From an uncultured Bacilli bacterium (GTDB lineage Bacteria; Bacillota_I; Bacilli_A; RF39; UBA660), in contig CALVSW010000012.1 in assembly GCA_944359625.1 (NCBI GenBank), positions 1 to 38,569 of the forward strand: a stretch of 38,569 nt of DNA. The letters run 5' to 3'. Both the position numbers and the translations under genes were made by a program. Positions 1-7,979 of the stretch are shown piece by piece; the stretch's first letter is position 1, and each line of letters begins with the position of its first letter. The notes under the pieces were generated by a model, which saw only the letters and a program-made list of their open reading frames with translations, made no database searches and was not told the DNA's origin.

Positions 1-69
1 TAATACTTCGCAGATACCGACGTGTATAGTGGACTTTCACCACCTAGCTATATGCCATGCCCGGCACAC
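1..69 (-). mobile_element. Group II intron, 5' end (partial, runs off the left edge)
   Basis: Read on the minus strand from position 69, the sequence begins GTGTGCCGGGCATGGC and continues to GGTGAAAGTCCAC. GTGYG at the 5' end and a GGTGAAAGTCC block early in domain I are typical of bacterial group II introns. Only about 69 bases of domain I are present; the ribozyme core and any reverse transcriptase would lie left of the window. Just upstream (minus strand) is a hairpin with arms 95-101 and 79-85, then a T-run at 77-72. This terminator-like target is what class C introns choose. The element type is family knowledge; completeness is unknown. Confidence 0.72.
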
Positions 70-97
70 ATAAAAAATAACATATATGATGAAGATA

Positions 98-106
98 TGT
101 TATAAT
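98..106 (+). promoter_or_regulatory. Extended -10 promoter of the 133-747 gene
   Basis: TGT immediately precedes TATAAT at 101-106, an extended -10 element. No good -35 is seen (TAACAT at the right spacing). Predicted transcription starts near 113, downstream of the first in-frame ATG-proximal bases, which favours translation from 133. The intron insertion point is only about 30 bases upstream. Confidence 0.6.
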
Positions 107-132
107 ATGTTCTACAAATGGAGGTTTTATTT

Positions 133-747
133 ATGGGTAATTTAAAAGAACAATATAATCAAATTATATTAAATAGAAAAGGAATTATAGTTAGAATTAA
201 TGAGTTAGCAGAAAATGAAGCAGTAAAAGAATATTTAGATTTATGCAAACAAAGTGATCAATTATTAAGCCAACAAAAACAATTATATACTCAAGTAAAA
301 TTTGAAGAATATTCTTCATGTAATCATATATGGGTTAATACATTACATGAATATGATAGTTGGGAAGGTCGTTCATATGATTATTGTGGGTGTGTAAAGT
401 GTGGTTTAGATAGAAGAGTTCTTCAATTAATGGAAAATTATCATGACCAAGATTGGTTAACAAAAGAGCAACGAATAATGTATAATTTTTTGACAAATAA
501 TCAATCTGATTTTGGAATTAAAATCAATATACTATGTGATTTAGAGTTAGCAAAAGCAATATATGCTAAAATAAAAGAAGCACATCCTAATATCGATGAT
601 GAAACTATAGTAAAATATTTAAAAGTTGCTCTTCATAATATAAGAGATACTAAAGTAAGTGATGAAAGAAAAGTGAATAGAGCTATAAGACTAGCACTTA
701 AACCTAGTTTTAATAAGTGGAAAGCATCAGATGTTAATAGATTTTAA
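133..747 (+). CDS. Unknown protein with a Cys/His zinc-ribbon-like motif
   Basis: A 204-residue soluble protein that I do not recognise. The start is set at 133 rather than 118 because GGAGG at 120-124 stands eight bases before that ATG. The N-terminal 55 residues are charged and helical, possibly a coiled coil. Then come C-N-H and, about 25 residues later, C-x-C-x-x-C-G, a plausible zinc site. The C-terminal half (after QSDFGIKINI) is helical and basic near the end. No signal peptide or membrane helix is seen. It stands alone between the intron and a convergent ABC transporter operon, with its own promoter and terminator. Function unknown. Confidence 0.8.
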   Translation: MGNLKEQYNQIILNRKGIIVRINELAENEAVKEYLDLCKQSDQLLSQQKQLYTQVKFEEYSSCNHIWVNTLHEYDSWEGRSYDYCGCVKCGLDRRVLQLMENYHDQDWLTKEQRIMYNFLTNNQSDFGIKINILCDLELAKAIYAKIKEAHPNIDDETIVKYLKVALHNIRDTKVSDERKVNRAIRLALKPSFNKWKASDVNRF

Positions 748-780
748 AAAAGATGATTTATTGTTTCAAATCATCTTTTT
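747..780. terminator. Bidirectional rho-independent terminator
   Basis: A perfect 13-bp stem, arms 747-759 and 768-780 around an eight-base loop, with T-runs when read in either direction. It overlaps the last bases of the stop codon of the upstream gene. It ends the plus-strand gene and could also stop minus-strand transcription. Confidence 0.85.
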
Positions 781-921
781 TATTATATTAATATTTTCCA
801 TATCTATCATTAGATATTTTAATAATTTTTTCTTTATTAAATAAGTTTTAATTATTTTCTTGCTTAGATTAAGCCATTTACTAACTATAAATAGTTTATA
901 TATTATCAATAATACATTTTT

Positions 922-974
922 AATTGCATCATTATACACAAAATGATGCAATTGACAATATATATGATGCAATT
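922..974. repeat. Three copies of AATTGCATCAT (inverted pair plus one direct copy)
   Basis: AATTGCATCATT at 922-933 and its exact complement AATGATGCAATT at 942-953 form a 12-bp dyad with an eight-base spacer. A third copy, ATGATGCAATT, is at 964-974. The site lies in the 278-base gap between two convergent genes (748-1025), which otherwise holds the terminators at 747-780 and 998-1027 and no convincing gene. It has no adjoining T-run, so it is not a standard terminator. It may be a protein-binding site or a small-RNA structure. Confidence 0.6.
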
Positions 975-997
975 AAATTTATTAATAATACTTATAA

Positions 998-1027
998 ATA
1001 TAAAACTAGAGTTTTTATTCTCTAGTT
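998..1027 (-). terminator. Terminator-like hairpin of the MacB-type ABC operon
   Basis: Minus-strand arms 1027-1020 (AACTAGAG) and 1011-1004 (CTCTAGTT) make a perfect 8-bp stem that begins inside the permease stop codon. The following tract, TTATATTTA, is T-rich but interrupted, so termination may be incomplete. Confidence 0.6.
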
Positions 1028-3641
1028 AAATATTTTCATTTCTAATTGTTTCAATAGTATTTTGTTTATTTATTTTATTCATTGAATACTTCATAATTAT
1101 AAATATTAAGATAAATACTGTAATTACAGCGATTAAAATAGCTATAACTGGCATTTTATAAGGTAAGCCTGAATCTAAAGTTAAATAATGATGTATTAGA
1201 TAAGATAAAATAAGGCCGATTGGAATACCAAATACTAATGATTTAATACCCATAAATATACTTTCTAAACTAATCATTCTACTAAATTCTTTTTTAGTCA
1301 TACCAATAGATTTTAACATAGCAAATTCTTGACGTCTTAATTCCATATTAGTAGTTATTGTATTAAAGATATTAGTAATACCTATTAAAGATATAACTAT
1401 TATAAAACCATATAAGAAAATACCTATTAAAGTAAATAAATTATTCATCATATTAACTGATTCTTCAATATTATTTACAGCATAATCAACACCAGTTAAT
1501 GCTTCATCAATATCATCTTGTAATTTATTAGCATTACTTGAATCATAATAAATATTAATTACTTTAGAACTATATATTTTATTAAATAAGTCATCACTAA
1601 TTAATAAGGCATTATTAACATTTTTTAAACCAAATGGTTTATTTTCTGTTACTTTAAATATTTCAATATTAAAATTAGAATCATCAGTTAAAGTTCCACT
1701 AATCATATCATGATCTTTAAATTTATAAACATGTAAGTATTTACTTTCAAATTTATTATCTTCTTCATTATATCTTGATACACTAGAATAATCTAATAAT
1801 ATAGCTTTATCTTTTATACTATTATAATCTAGTCCAAGAGATTCAATAAACTTCTTATATTGATAATCACCAATACTAATAATACTTATATAACTATTTA
1901 TTGTCGAATTTAAATCTAAATTTATCCAATCAATATATTCTTGATTATAATAAGTATTACTAAATTTTAATTCTGATTCTCTTAAGATTGTATAATTTAA
2001 AATATTATCTAAACTTGTAGTTGCTATTAATTTTTGATATTCTTCTTCATTATAATCGGTTGCTGTTAAAGATAAATTATAATCACTTATATTAAGTTCT
2101 CGCTCGATGCTATCAAAAGCTATGCTCATAAAACTTGTTAGAGCAATAAAGACAGATACGGATACTATTATAGATATAACTGTTGTACGATACTTCTTTT
2201 TATTTCTTTTTAAATTTTTATAAGATATATCCCCACCTACTCCAAATAATTTATTTATAATTTTAGGAGATTTTACTTTTTTAGAATTTATCTTAATAGT
2301 ACTACTATTTCTTATCGAATCAATTGGGGATATCCTAGATGCTTTTTTTGCACTTTTAAATGCTGATGCATAAATTGTTACTATTCCTAAGATAATAGCA
2401 AATATTATAGCAATAAAGGAAAAAGAAAATATTAATTTAATATCAGAAGCCATAAGATCTCCTAGATAATAGTTACTTACGATAATTAAGATATAAGATG
2501 CTAAGATACCTGCTAATATACCTAAAGGAATACCTATAAGTCCTAAGATAGATGCTTCATAAAAAACATTATGTTTTATTTGTTTTTTAGTAGCCCCAAT
2601 ACTTCTTAACATTCCATATTGTTTAATTTTTTCGGTTATAGATATATCAAAACTATTTTTAATACAAAATACGGATGTTACTACTATAATAGCCATAACA
2701 ATACCTACAACTATGCCTAAACCACCAATACCACTACTTTTTATTGGATTAGTTTCTAAATCTATTAAATAGTCATTAATATTTATATCATATTTAGTCT
2801 TTGCTATTTGATCAGTATATTTATTAAATTCTTCTTCACTCATTGATTCTCCAGAATAATATTTAGTAAATAATACTTCATCTACACCAATAATATTTGC
2901 TGTTACTTCATATGCTCTTTTTACACCATCTTTATTATATTTAGCATATATATCTACTATATCACTTAAATTATTTTCATCATAATAAGTTATAAATGTA
3001 TAACCAGGAGCAGTATAACCTTCAATATTAGTAGCCGGTCTTTCAATAATACCTACAACTTTATAAGTTTTAGAAGTAGTATTTACAATTTTTTCACTAG
3101 CTGTTCCATCATCATTAGTATATAAAGGATTAATTTGATTTAATTCGTAACCTTCATTATCTACTCTTGTACCTACATCTAAAGTAATAACATCCCCAAC
3201 ATTTAAAGTAATTCTTCCATTTGTTTTTAAATGCGTTGGTATTAATATTTCATTACTATTTTCTGGTAATCTTCCTTCAACTAACTTTATCGATAAGTTG
3301 TTTAAAGAACTTTTAGTAAATGCTTTTATATAAGCATATGGTTTATACTCATTTTTAGAATCTATTTTAGCATAACCAATATTTTCAACTAAGTTTAATG
3401 TATCAATACTACGATTATTTTTAAAAGTATCTATTTCTTCTTGAGGTACATTATAATAGGCAACATGAAAATCTCCTTTTTCCCTAATTTCAAAATTTAT
3501 TAAAGATTTAATAGCACTATTATACATTGTAGCTACAGCCGTAATTAAAGATACTGATAACATAATACCAATAATAGTAACTATTGTTCTTTTTTTATTT
3601 AATTTTAAATTTTTTATCGTTAATTTATTAAGTAAGCTCAT
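1026..3641 (-). CDS. ABC transporter permease, FtsX/MacB type
   Basis: Inner-membrane permease of 871 residues, the partner of the ATPase encoded two bases upstream. There is an N-terminal membrane helix (about 17-42), a large extracytoplasmic MacB-core-like domain (about 45-290), an FtsX block with three or four helices (about 300-440), a second helix (about 485-510) with another extracytoplasmic region, and a C-terminal FtsX block (about 745-860). The motif around IGATKKQIKHNVFYEA, repeated as IGMTKKEFSRMISLES, is typical of FtsX cores. This double-FtsX design is common in Firmicutes exporters and antimicrobial-peptide resistance transporters (family knowledge). Its substrate cannot be told. 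Its ribosome site GGAGG lies inside the last codons of the ATPase, so the two are translationally linked. Confidence 0.9.
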   Translation of the reverse strand: MSLLNKLTIKNLKLNKKRTIVTIIGIMLSVSLITAVATMYNSAIKSLINFEIREKGDFHVAYYNVPQEEIDTFKNNRSIDTLNLVENIGYAKIDSKNEYKPYAYIKAFTKSSLNNLSIKLVEGRLPENSNEILIPTHLKTNGRITLNVGDVITLDVGTRVDNEGYELNQINPLYTNDDGTASEKIVNTTSKTYKVVGIIERPATNIEGYTAPGYTFITYYDENNLSDIVDIYAKYNKDGVKRAYEVTANIIGVDEVLFTKYYSGESMSEEEFNKYTDQIAKTKYDININDYLIDLETNPIKSSGIGGLGIVVGIVMAIIVVTSVFCIKNSFDISITEKIKQYGMLRSIGATKKQIKHNVFYEASILGLIGIPLGILAGILASYILIIVSNYYLGDLMASDIKLIFSFSFIAIIFAIILGIVTIYASAFKSAKKASRISPIDSIRNSSTIKINSKKVKSPKIINKLFGVGGDISYKNLKRNKKKYRTTVISIIVSVSVFIALTSFMSIAFDSIERELNISDYNLSLTATDYNEEEYQKLIATTSLDNILNYTILRESELKFSNTYYNQEYIDWINLDLNSTINSYISIISIGDYQYKKFIESLGLDYNSIKDKAILLDYSSVSRYNEEDNKFESKYLHVYKFKDHDMISGTLTDDSNFNIEIFKVTENKPFGLKNVNNALLISDDLFNKIYSSKVINIYYDSSNANKLQDDIDEALTGVDYAVNNIEESVNMMNNLFTLIGIFLYGFIIVISLIGITNIFNTITTNMELRRQEFAMLKSIGMTKKEFSRMISLESIFMGIKSLVFGIPIGLILSYLIHHYLTLDSGLPYKMPVIAILIAVITVFILIFIIMKYSMNKINKQNTIETIRNENI

Positions 3642-3643
3642 AG

Positions 3644-4315
3644 TTAATCCTCCGGAACAATTTTTCCATCTTCTATTTTTATTATTCTATCAGCTACTTT
3701 AGCTATTTCCATATTATGCGTAATCATAATAATAGTTTGTTTTAATTCTTTATTAGATTTTTTTAATAAAGCTACTATTTCATCACTTGCTTTAGAATCT
3801 AAATTACCGGTTGGTTCATCAGCTAAGATTATCGTCGGATTAGTAATTAAAGCTCTACCAATACTTGTTCTTTGTTGTTGACCACCAGATAATTCGCTAG
3901 GTAAATGACTTCTTCTATTTTGTAATCCTAATAATTTTAACATATCATTTAAAGTATTATTATCTACTTTACGATTATCTAAAGCAAGCGGTAAAGTAAT
4001 ATTTTCTTCAACATTTAAGATAGGTATTAAATTATAAAATTGATAAATTAAACCTACTTGTCTTCTTCTAAAAATAGCTAATTTATCATCATTAAATTTA
4101 TATATATCTTGACCATCAATATATACTTTACCACTTGTTGGTCTATCGACTCCCCCAATTAAATGTAGAAGTGTAGATTTCCCACTACCAGATGCCCCAA
4201 CAATAGCCACAAATTCGCCTTTTTCGACTGAAAAAGATACATGGTCTAAGGCAACTACTTTAGTAGTATCTTTACCATAAATTTTAGTTAAATTTTCTAC
4301 TTTTAATATTTCCAT
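3644..4315 (-). CDS. ABC transporter ATP-binding protein, MacB/LolD type
   Basis: ATPase of 223 residues that should power the permease just downstream. Walker A is GASGSGKS (about 40-47), the Q-loop region is IYQFYNLIP, the signature is LSGGQQQR, Walker B is IILADEPTGNLDS, and the H-loop is MITHN. The LSGGQQQR plus DEPTGNLDS combination is characteristic of the MacB/LolD/FtsE subfamily. Full length for the family. AAAGAGG stands five bases before the ATG. Direct GTAACTT repeats just upstream of its -10 suggest response-regulator control (inference). Confidence 0.95.
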   Translation of the reverse strand: MEILKVENLTKIYGKDTTKVVALDHVSFSVEKGEFVAIVGASGSGKSTLLHLIGGVDRPTSGKVYIDGQDIYKFNDDKLAIFRRRQVGLIYQFYNLIPILNVEENITLPLALDNRKVDNNTLNDMLKLLGLQNRRSHLPSELSGGQQQRTSIGRALITNPTIILADEPTGNLDSKASDEIVALLKKSNKELKQTIIMITHNMEIAKVADRIIKIEDGKIVPED

Positions 4316-4335
4316 AAAAACCTCTTTCCAATCTC

Positions 4336-4368
4336 ATTATATGAAATCTAAAGTTACTACTAAGTTAC
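4336..4368 (-). promoter_or_regulatory. Promoter of the ABC operon with 11-bp-spaced direct repeats
   Basis: On the minus strand, GTAACTT occurs at 4368-4362 and again at 4357-4351, a period of 11 bases, followed by TATAAT at 4341-4336. The -35 in the expected place is poor (CTTAGT) and is covered by the repeats. Seven-base direct repeats on one helix face at the -35 are the usual layout for OmpR/PhoB-family activators (family knowledge). No such regulator gene is in the window. Confidence 0.55.
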
Positions 4369-4383
4369 ATTTTAAAATAAAAA

Positions 4384-4405
4384 CAAATAAGTTTTTCCTT
4401 ATTTG
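4384..4405 (-). terminator. Terminator after the Ig-like lipoprotein gene
   Basis: Minus-strand arms 4405-4398 (CAAATAAG) and 4391-4384 (CTTATTTG) form an 8-bp stem, followed by TTTTTATTTT. The 5' arm contains the stop codon of the lipoprotein gene (4401-4399). Confidence 0.85.
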
Positions 4406-4812
4406 CTATTATAATCATTTTCTATTGTAAAATAAGTATATAAATAATTATTATCTACTCTTTTAATTAAACGATAATTACCAGGTTCTAAAGAACCATA
4501 ATAATCTTCCCAATTCATATCGAATTCTATAGTATTATTACCATCCACTTTATATCCTTTATCATTAAATACCATGTCATTATTTACTTCTAATTTTTCC
4601 CATTTAGAATCTACTTCTTTTTCAATTTCATACCACTCACTATAAGTATAAGAACTTTCATTAGTATCTTTAATAACTATCGTGGCACTTGTTGGTGTAA
4701 TATCTTTAATATTAATACTAATATTATTTAATGATTGTTGCTCATATGTTTCTTTACCGCATCCTGTTACTAAACATATCATACATATTATAATTAATAA
4801 AAATCTTTTCAT
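4399..4812 (-). CDS. Lipoprotein with a bacterial Ig-like domain (Big_14-like)
   Basis: A 137-residue exported lipoprotein. The signal peptide ends in the lipobox LVTGC, so Cys18 should be lipid-modified and anchor the protein outside the membrane. The rest resembles small bacterial Ig-like domains seen in Firmicutes lipoproteins: SATIVIKDTN near the start, YSEWYEIEKE in the middle, and LEPGNYRLIKRV leading to the last strand YTYFTIEN. The binding partner is unknown. It has its own promoter (4838-4866) and terminator, so it is probably a single-gene unit between the ABC operon and the VanZ gene. Confidence 0.8.
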   Translation of the reverse strand: MKRFLLIIICMICLVTGCGKETYEQQSLNNISINIKDITPTSATIVIKDTNESSYTYSEWYEIEKEVDSKWEKLEVNNDMVFNDKGYKVDGNNTIEFDMNWEDYYGSLEPGNYRLIKRVDNNYLYTYFTIENDYNSK

Positions 4813-4837
4813 GCCAATTACCCTACCTTCTATCTAA

Positions 4838-4866
4838 GTTATAACATAATAACTATAATAATTCAA
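4838..4866 (-). promoter_or_regulatory. Promoter of the lipoprotein gene
   Basis: Minus-strand TTGAAT at 4866-4861 and TATAAC at 4843-4838 with a 17-base spacer. The -35 overlaps the 3' end of the VanZ-RDD gene. Confidence 0.6.
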
Positions 4867-5960
4867 TTATATTTTTTGCCAATAGTACTAATAAACTCTG
4901 TTTTAAAGATATTATCATAATATATTTTTTTATTCTTTAAAATAATTATTATATTTATTAAATAATATATAAATACAATAAATAAAGATAATAAGAAAAT
5001 AATAGTATTAGAATTTATAAAATTAAAATAACTAATGACAATAAAACTTAGTATTAAAATAATAATTGGTATTATAAAATAATACATATAATTAAAAATA
5101 GGACGAAATAAACTTCTTAAAAAAGTTAAGTTAGGATATACTATTTTTACATTTAAAAAGTTACTACCTATTGTTTTACCATGCCAAATATATGGTATTA
5201 TAGCAAAATAAATTATAAATGATATAAGTGGTACATATGCTTTATTTATTATAATTGTAAAAATAGATGTTAGAAAGAAATAGATAAAAGTATCTAAGAA
5301 AAATAATGTAATTCTTCTTAACCCAGATACTATTTTTCCTTCTTCAATAGATGATTTATCAATTTCATCTCTAGTTGGCAAAAAATTATCGACGATACCC
5401 ATAAATAAAAAGCCAATTACTCCACCTAAAGTATTAGTTATTAAGTCATCGACATCAAATAAGCGATAAGCTTTAGGATATATCCAATATAAACCAGTTA
5501 ATTGGGTTAATTCAAAAAATAAAGATATTAAAAAGGTTACTATAAAAGTTTTTAAAAAACTATATTTATAATAATATCTTAAGTACATTCCTAAAGGGAT
5601 AGTCATAATTATATTAAATAACATAGTATAAACACTTGGATGTGTTAAAGTAGGTATAAAAGTATTAAAATTTTTAATATCAAAATTAGTATCTAGTGAT
5701 ATATCACTTATAAATTTAAATGGTTGTAATTGAGGTACGCTATCAGGCATATTTACTACTTCATTAATACTTGGTAATGGCAGTATTACTAGAAAATAAA
5801 TAGTAATCATATATAAGATAAAAGAATAGATAATTAAAACTCTTAATTTATTTATAGAACCATATTTATGATACTGATGAAGAATAAAAGGAATAGTAAA
5901 TAATAATGCTATAAAAGGAAAGATAAAAAAAGCTATTTTAATTACAGATAAATAAGTCAT
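4863..5960 (-). CDS. VanZ-like and RDD-domain membrane protein
   Basis: A polytopic membrane protein of about 365 residues combining two families. The first half is VanZ-like: several helices and the conserved segment FELTQLTGLYWIYPK followed by FDVDDLITNTLGG. The second half is an RDD domain starting at LRRITLFFLDTFIYFF, with KTIGSNFLNVKIV. VanZ proteins are linked to low-level glycopeptide resistance and RDD proteins are largely uncharacterised; the role here is unknown. The ATG at 5960 is preferred because AAAGGA lies 11 bases before it, while it directly abuts the ATG at 5972. Confidence 0.85.
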   Translation of the reverse strand: MTYLSVIKIAFFIFPFIALLFTIPFILHQYHKYGSINKLRVLIIYSFILYMITIYFLVILPLPSINEVVNMPDSVPQLQPFKFISDISLDTNFDIKNFNTFIPTLTHPSVYTMLFNIIMTIPLGMYLRYYYKYSFLKTFIVTFLISLFFELTQLTGLYWIYPKAYRLFDVDDLITNTLGGVIGFLFMGIVDNFLPTRDEIDKSSIEEGKIVSGLRRITLFFLDTFIYFFLTSIFTIIINKAYVPLISFIIYFAIIPYIWHGKTIGSNFLNVKIVYPNLTFLRSLFRPIFNYMYYFIIPIIILILSFIVISYFNFINSNTIIFLLSLFIVFIYYLINIIIILKNKKIYYDNIFKTEFISTIGKKYN

Positions 5961-6027
5961 CCAAACCAACATCCTTTATTTCTTAATTCTATCGCAATAT
6001 TGCTTTTTAAACAATATAAGTAAACTG

Positions 6028-6049
6028 AAAAAATGCTAAAAATAGCATT
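6028..6049 (-). terminator. Terminator after the nitroreductase gene
   Basis: Minus-strand arms 6049-6043 (AATGCTA) and 6038-6032 (TAGCATT) around a four-base loop, followed by a run of six T. The stem starts within the nitroreductase stop codon. Confidence 0.8.
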
Positions 6050-6572
6050 AATTAATTTTATTATAATAAGTAAATTCAGATATATCTTTTCTAATATCAT
6101 GTAACTTACTAGGTTTAGCATCTTCACTAGGATAACCAACAGGTAAAATAGCAATTGGTTCTAAATTACGAGGTATATTATAAACTTCACATAATTTATC
6201 AGGATCAAAAGCTCCAATCCAAGTTGTACCTAGTCCTAAGTTTTGTATTTCTAACATCATATGCGTTGTTACAATACTAGCATCTATTATTCCAAAATCT
6301 TTATTATCATAAGATTCTCTTTTATAAGAAATATCTTTATCATAAAAGATAATCATCATAACAGGAGCATTCCATCCATATTTAGTACATAAACTTAATT
6401 TATCTAATTCTTCTTTTGCAGTTAATACTAATATTTTTTGGGGTTGTAAATTTCTTGCTGTTGGTGCTACCTTAGCAGCTTCTAAAATACTATCTATTTT
6501 TTCTTGTTCTACTTCTTTAGTAGAAAAACTACGACAAGAATATCTTTCTTTAGCTAATTTTAAAAAATCCAT
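6048..6572 (-). CDS. Nitroreductase-family flavoprotein
   Basis: A 174-residue enzyme of the FMN-dependent nitroreductase superfamily, expected to work in the cytoplasm as a dimer using NAD(P)H. The family start is clear: LAKERYSCRSFSTKEV with the RSF motif for FMN phosphate, then APTARNLQPQKILVL. The C-terminal part has GLGTTWIGAFDP and ILPVGYPSEDAKPSK, also typical. The natural substrate cannot be inferred. AAAGGG precedes the ATG. It lies 14 bases downstream of the metallo-hydrolase gene, likely one operon, and ends at its own terminator. Confidence 0.92.
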   Translation of the reverse strand: MDFLKLAKERYSCRSFSTKEVEQEKIDSILEAAKVAPTARNLQPQKILVLTAKEELDKLSLCTKYGWNAPVMMIIFYDKDISYKRESYDNKDFGIIDASIVTTHMMLEIQNLGLGTTWIGAFDPDKLCEVYNIPRNLEPIAILPVGYPSEDAKPSKLHDIRKDISEFTYYNKIN

Positions 6573-6586
6573 ATTATCCCTTTCCT

Positions 6587-7213
6587 TTATTTAATATAAA
6601 TTTTACATTCTATACTATTATTAAGTAATTTACTAAATTTAATACCGTCATCTTTATTACCAACAATAAGTCCATAATGAGTTGGAACTGCTATTTTAGG
6701 TTGTATTTCATTAATTAAACTAGCAGCTTCTTTATAATCCATTGTAAATGTACCTCCAATTGGTACAAAAGCAACATCACAAATAATATTTTTATTTTCT
6801 TCAGTTATATCCGTATCCCCAGCAATATAGTATTTAACATTATTATAATTTATTAAGTATCCTACCCAATTATTTTCTTTCGGATGAAAGTTTTTATTAA
6901 CATTATAAGCAGGTATAGTTTTAAATTTAATATTTAATACTTCATAATCTTTATTAGGTACTACTTCTATAATATTATTAATATTTAATTTAAGTAATTC
7001 TTCTTTTACATCTTCAGGACACACTATTATAGTATTATCTTTAATTACTTTTTTTATATCTAATGGACTATAATGATCATAATGACTATGAGTTATAAAG
7101 ATAATATCTGCGTCATGATACTCCTTATTTATTTTATAAGGATCAAAATAAATAATTATATCTTTACTAAATTTTATACTACTATGAATTAACACTTCTA
7201 TATTATCTAACAT
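6587..7213 (-). CDS. Metallo-beta-lactamase-fold hydrolase
   Basis: A 208-residue cytoplasmic hydrolase of the metallo-beta-lactamase superfamily. The metal motif is HSHYDH (about 41-46) in ITHSHYDHYSPLDIKK; later metal ligands are AGDTD and the His in VPTHYG near the C-terminus. The size and the IAGDTDIT / VPIGGTFTMDYKEA segments resemble UPF0173-like and UlaG-like members. The substrate is unknown. It is the first gene of a two-gene unit with the nitroreductase; AAGGACGG is the ribosome site. Confidence 0.88.
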   Translation of the reverse strand: MLDNIEVLIHSSIKFSKDIIIYFDPYKINKEYHDADIIFITHSHYDHYSPLDIKKVIKDNTIIVCPEDVKEELLKLNINNIIEVVPNKDYEVLNIKFKTIPAYNVNKNFHPKENNWVGYLINYNNVKYYIAGDTDITEENKNIICDVAFVPIGGTFTMDYKEAASLINEIQPKIAVPTHYGLIVGNKDDGIKFSKLLNNSIECKIYIK

Positions 7214-7267
7214 GATTTACCGTCCTTACTAATTTAATAATATAATATATTTTTTATAATAGCAATT

Positions 7268-7291
7268 AAAAAACTTCGTTATGAACGAAGT
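7268..7291 (-). terminator. Terminator after the Cys-rich membrane peptide gene
   Basis: Minus-strand arms 7291-7284 (ACTTCGTT) and 7280-7273 (AACGAAGT) around a three-base loop, followed by a T-run. It lies just past the stop at 7296 and closes the thioredoxin / small membrane protein cluster. Confidence 0.85.
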
Positions 7292-7295
7292 CTAA

Positions 7296-7547
7296 TCAAT
7301 TTTTTTCTAATACTGATTTTGGACAAGTAATTTGGTCGGCACTTTCAGAACCATCTTCTAAAAAGTAATAGCACCTACACGTATCACCTTCACAAGTACA
7401 ATTATGAGCATTAGCACATTTACTAGCAGAATCACACATTGGCTTTATTTGTGGTACTACAATTAAATATATAATAACTTCAATTACCATTAAGCATAGA
7501 ATAATTGGAATAAATTCACTTAAACGGACAACGTTTTTCTTCTTCAT
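7296..7547 (-). CDS. Small membrane-anchored Cys-rich protein
   Basis: An 83-residue protein that I do not recognise. A basic N-terminus (KKKNVVR) precedes one membrane helix (about 13-31), after which about 50 residues should lie outside the cell. That tail has seven cysteines (in MCDSASKC, NCTC and DTCRC, then ITC), dense enough for disulfides or metal binding. The start lies one base after the stop of the 33-residue ORF upstream, with GGTGG as ribosome site inside that ORF, so the two are coupled. The membrane thioredoxin further upstream in the same direction is a plausible redox partner (inference). Confidence 0.75.
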   Translation of the reverse strand: MKKKNVVRLSEFIPIILCLMVIEVIIYLIVVPQIKPMCDSASKCANAHNCTCEGDTCRCYYFLEDGSESADQITCPKSVLEKN

Positions 7548-7548
7548 T

Positions 7549-7650
7549 CTAACACCACCATGGAAAAATACAAGCTAAGATTATAAATTCAATCAATAGT
7601 AGAACAACACTAATAACTATTGCAGTTGTTTTAGAAATTTCCTTTGTCAT
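7549..7650 (-). CDS. 33-residue membrane peptide ending in PWWC
   Basis: A tiny ORF reading MTKEISKTTAIVISVVLLLI and then a hydrophobic run ending CIFPWWC. The pattern is a charged start, one membrane helix (about 9-29) and an aromatic end with a terminal Cys, predicted to emerge outside. Evidence that it is real: its stop is one base from the start of the Cys-rich protein gene and its end carries that gene's ribosome site. Its own ribosome site is weak (AGGA about 11 bases before the ATG). A TATAAT at 7710-7705 could be its -10. Function unknown. Confidence 0.6.
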   Translation of the reverse strand: MTKEISKTTAIVISVVLLLIEFIILACIFPWWC

Positions 7651-7729
7651 AAAACTTTATATCCTATACCTTTCAATATCTCTTCCTATTTTAATATTAC
7701 TATAATTATAATTTTAGTAAATAGTTATT

Positions 7730-7966
7730 TTATTTACTATTTTTCTTATCATTTTCACTTATTTCATATAAAGAAATACCCTTTTTGGTAAAAAGATTTA
7801 AGCCATAGTATATACATATTATTGTCGCAACAACAATCCAAACTATTCCAAAAACTTTATATGTTGGAACAAGATAAAATATTCCTAGTGCAATGGCTAT
7901 TAAACTAAGTACAAAATTTATCCCTGATAAAAATTTACTTGGTTTTAATCTTAAATTTCTTTTCAT
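7730..7966 (-). CDS. Small two-helix membrane protein
   Basis: A 78-residue protein of unknown function. Two membrane helices (about 14-33 and 37-58) are joined by a very short turn, with a basic N-terminus and a charged C-terminal tail. AGGAGG precedes the ATG. It starts 13 bases after the membrane thioredoxin gene, so the two are cotranscribed. It could be a membrane partner of that thioredoxin. Confidence 0.75.
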   Translation of the reverse strand: MKRNLRLKPSKFLSGINFVLSLIAIALGIFYLVPTYKVFGIVWIVVATIICIYYGLNLFTKKGISLYEISENDKKNSK

Positions 7967-7979
7967 ATTTTATTACCTC

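Noticed and set aside
766-972. 68-codon minus-strand ORF
   Set aside because: It lies across the bidirectional terminator and the AATTGCATCAT repeats, has no ribosome site, and its product is low-complexity Ile/Lys/Leu sequence.
5957-6154. 65-codon minus-strand ORF
   Set aside because: It overlaps the 3' end of the nitroreductase gene and its terminator in another frame; no ribosome site or family likeness.
7716-7738. Hairpin AGTAAATA/TATTTACT as a terminator
   Set aside because: No T-run follows on the minus strand; it overlaps the end of the two-helix protein gene and a likely promoter, so its role is unclear.
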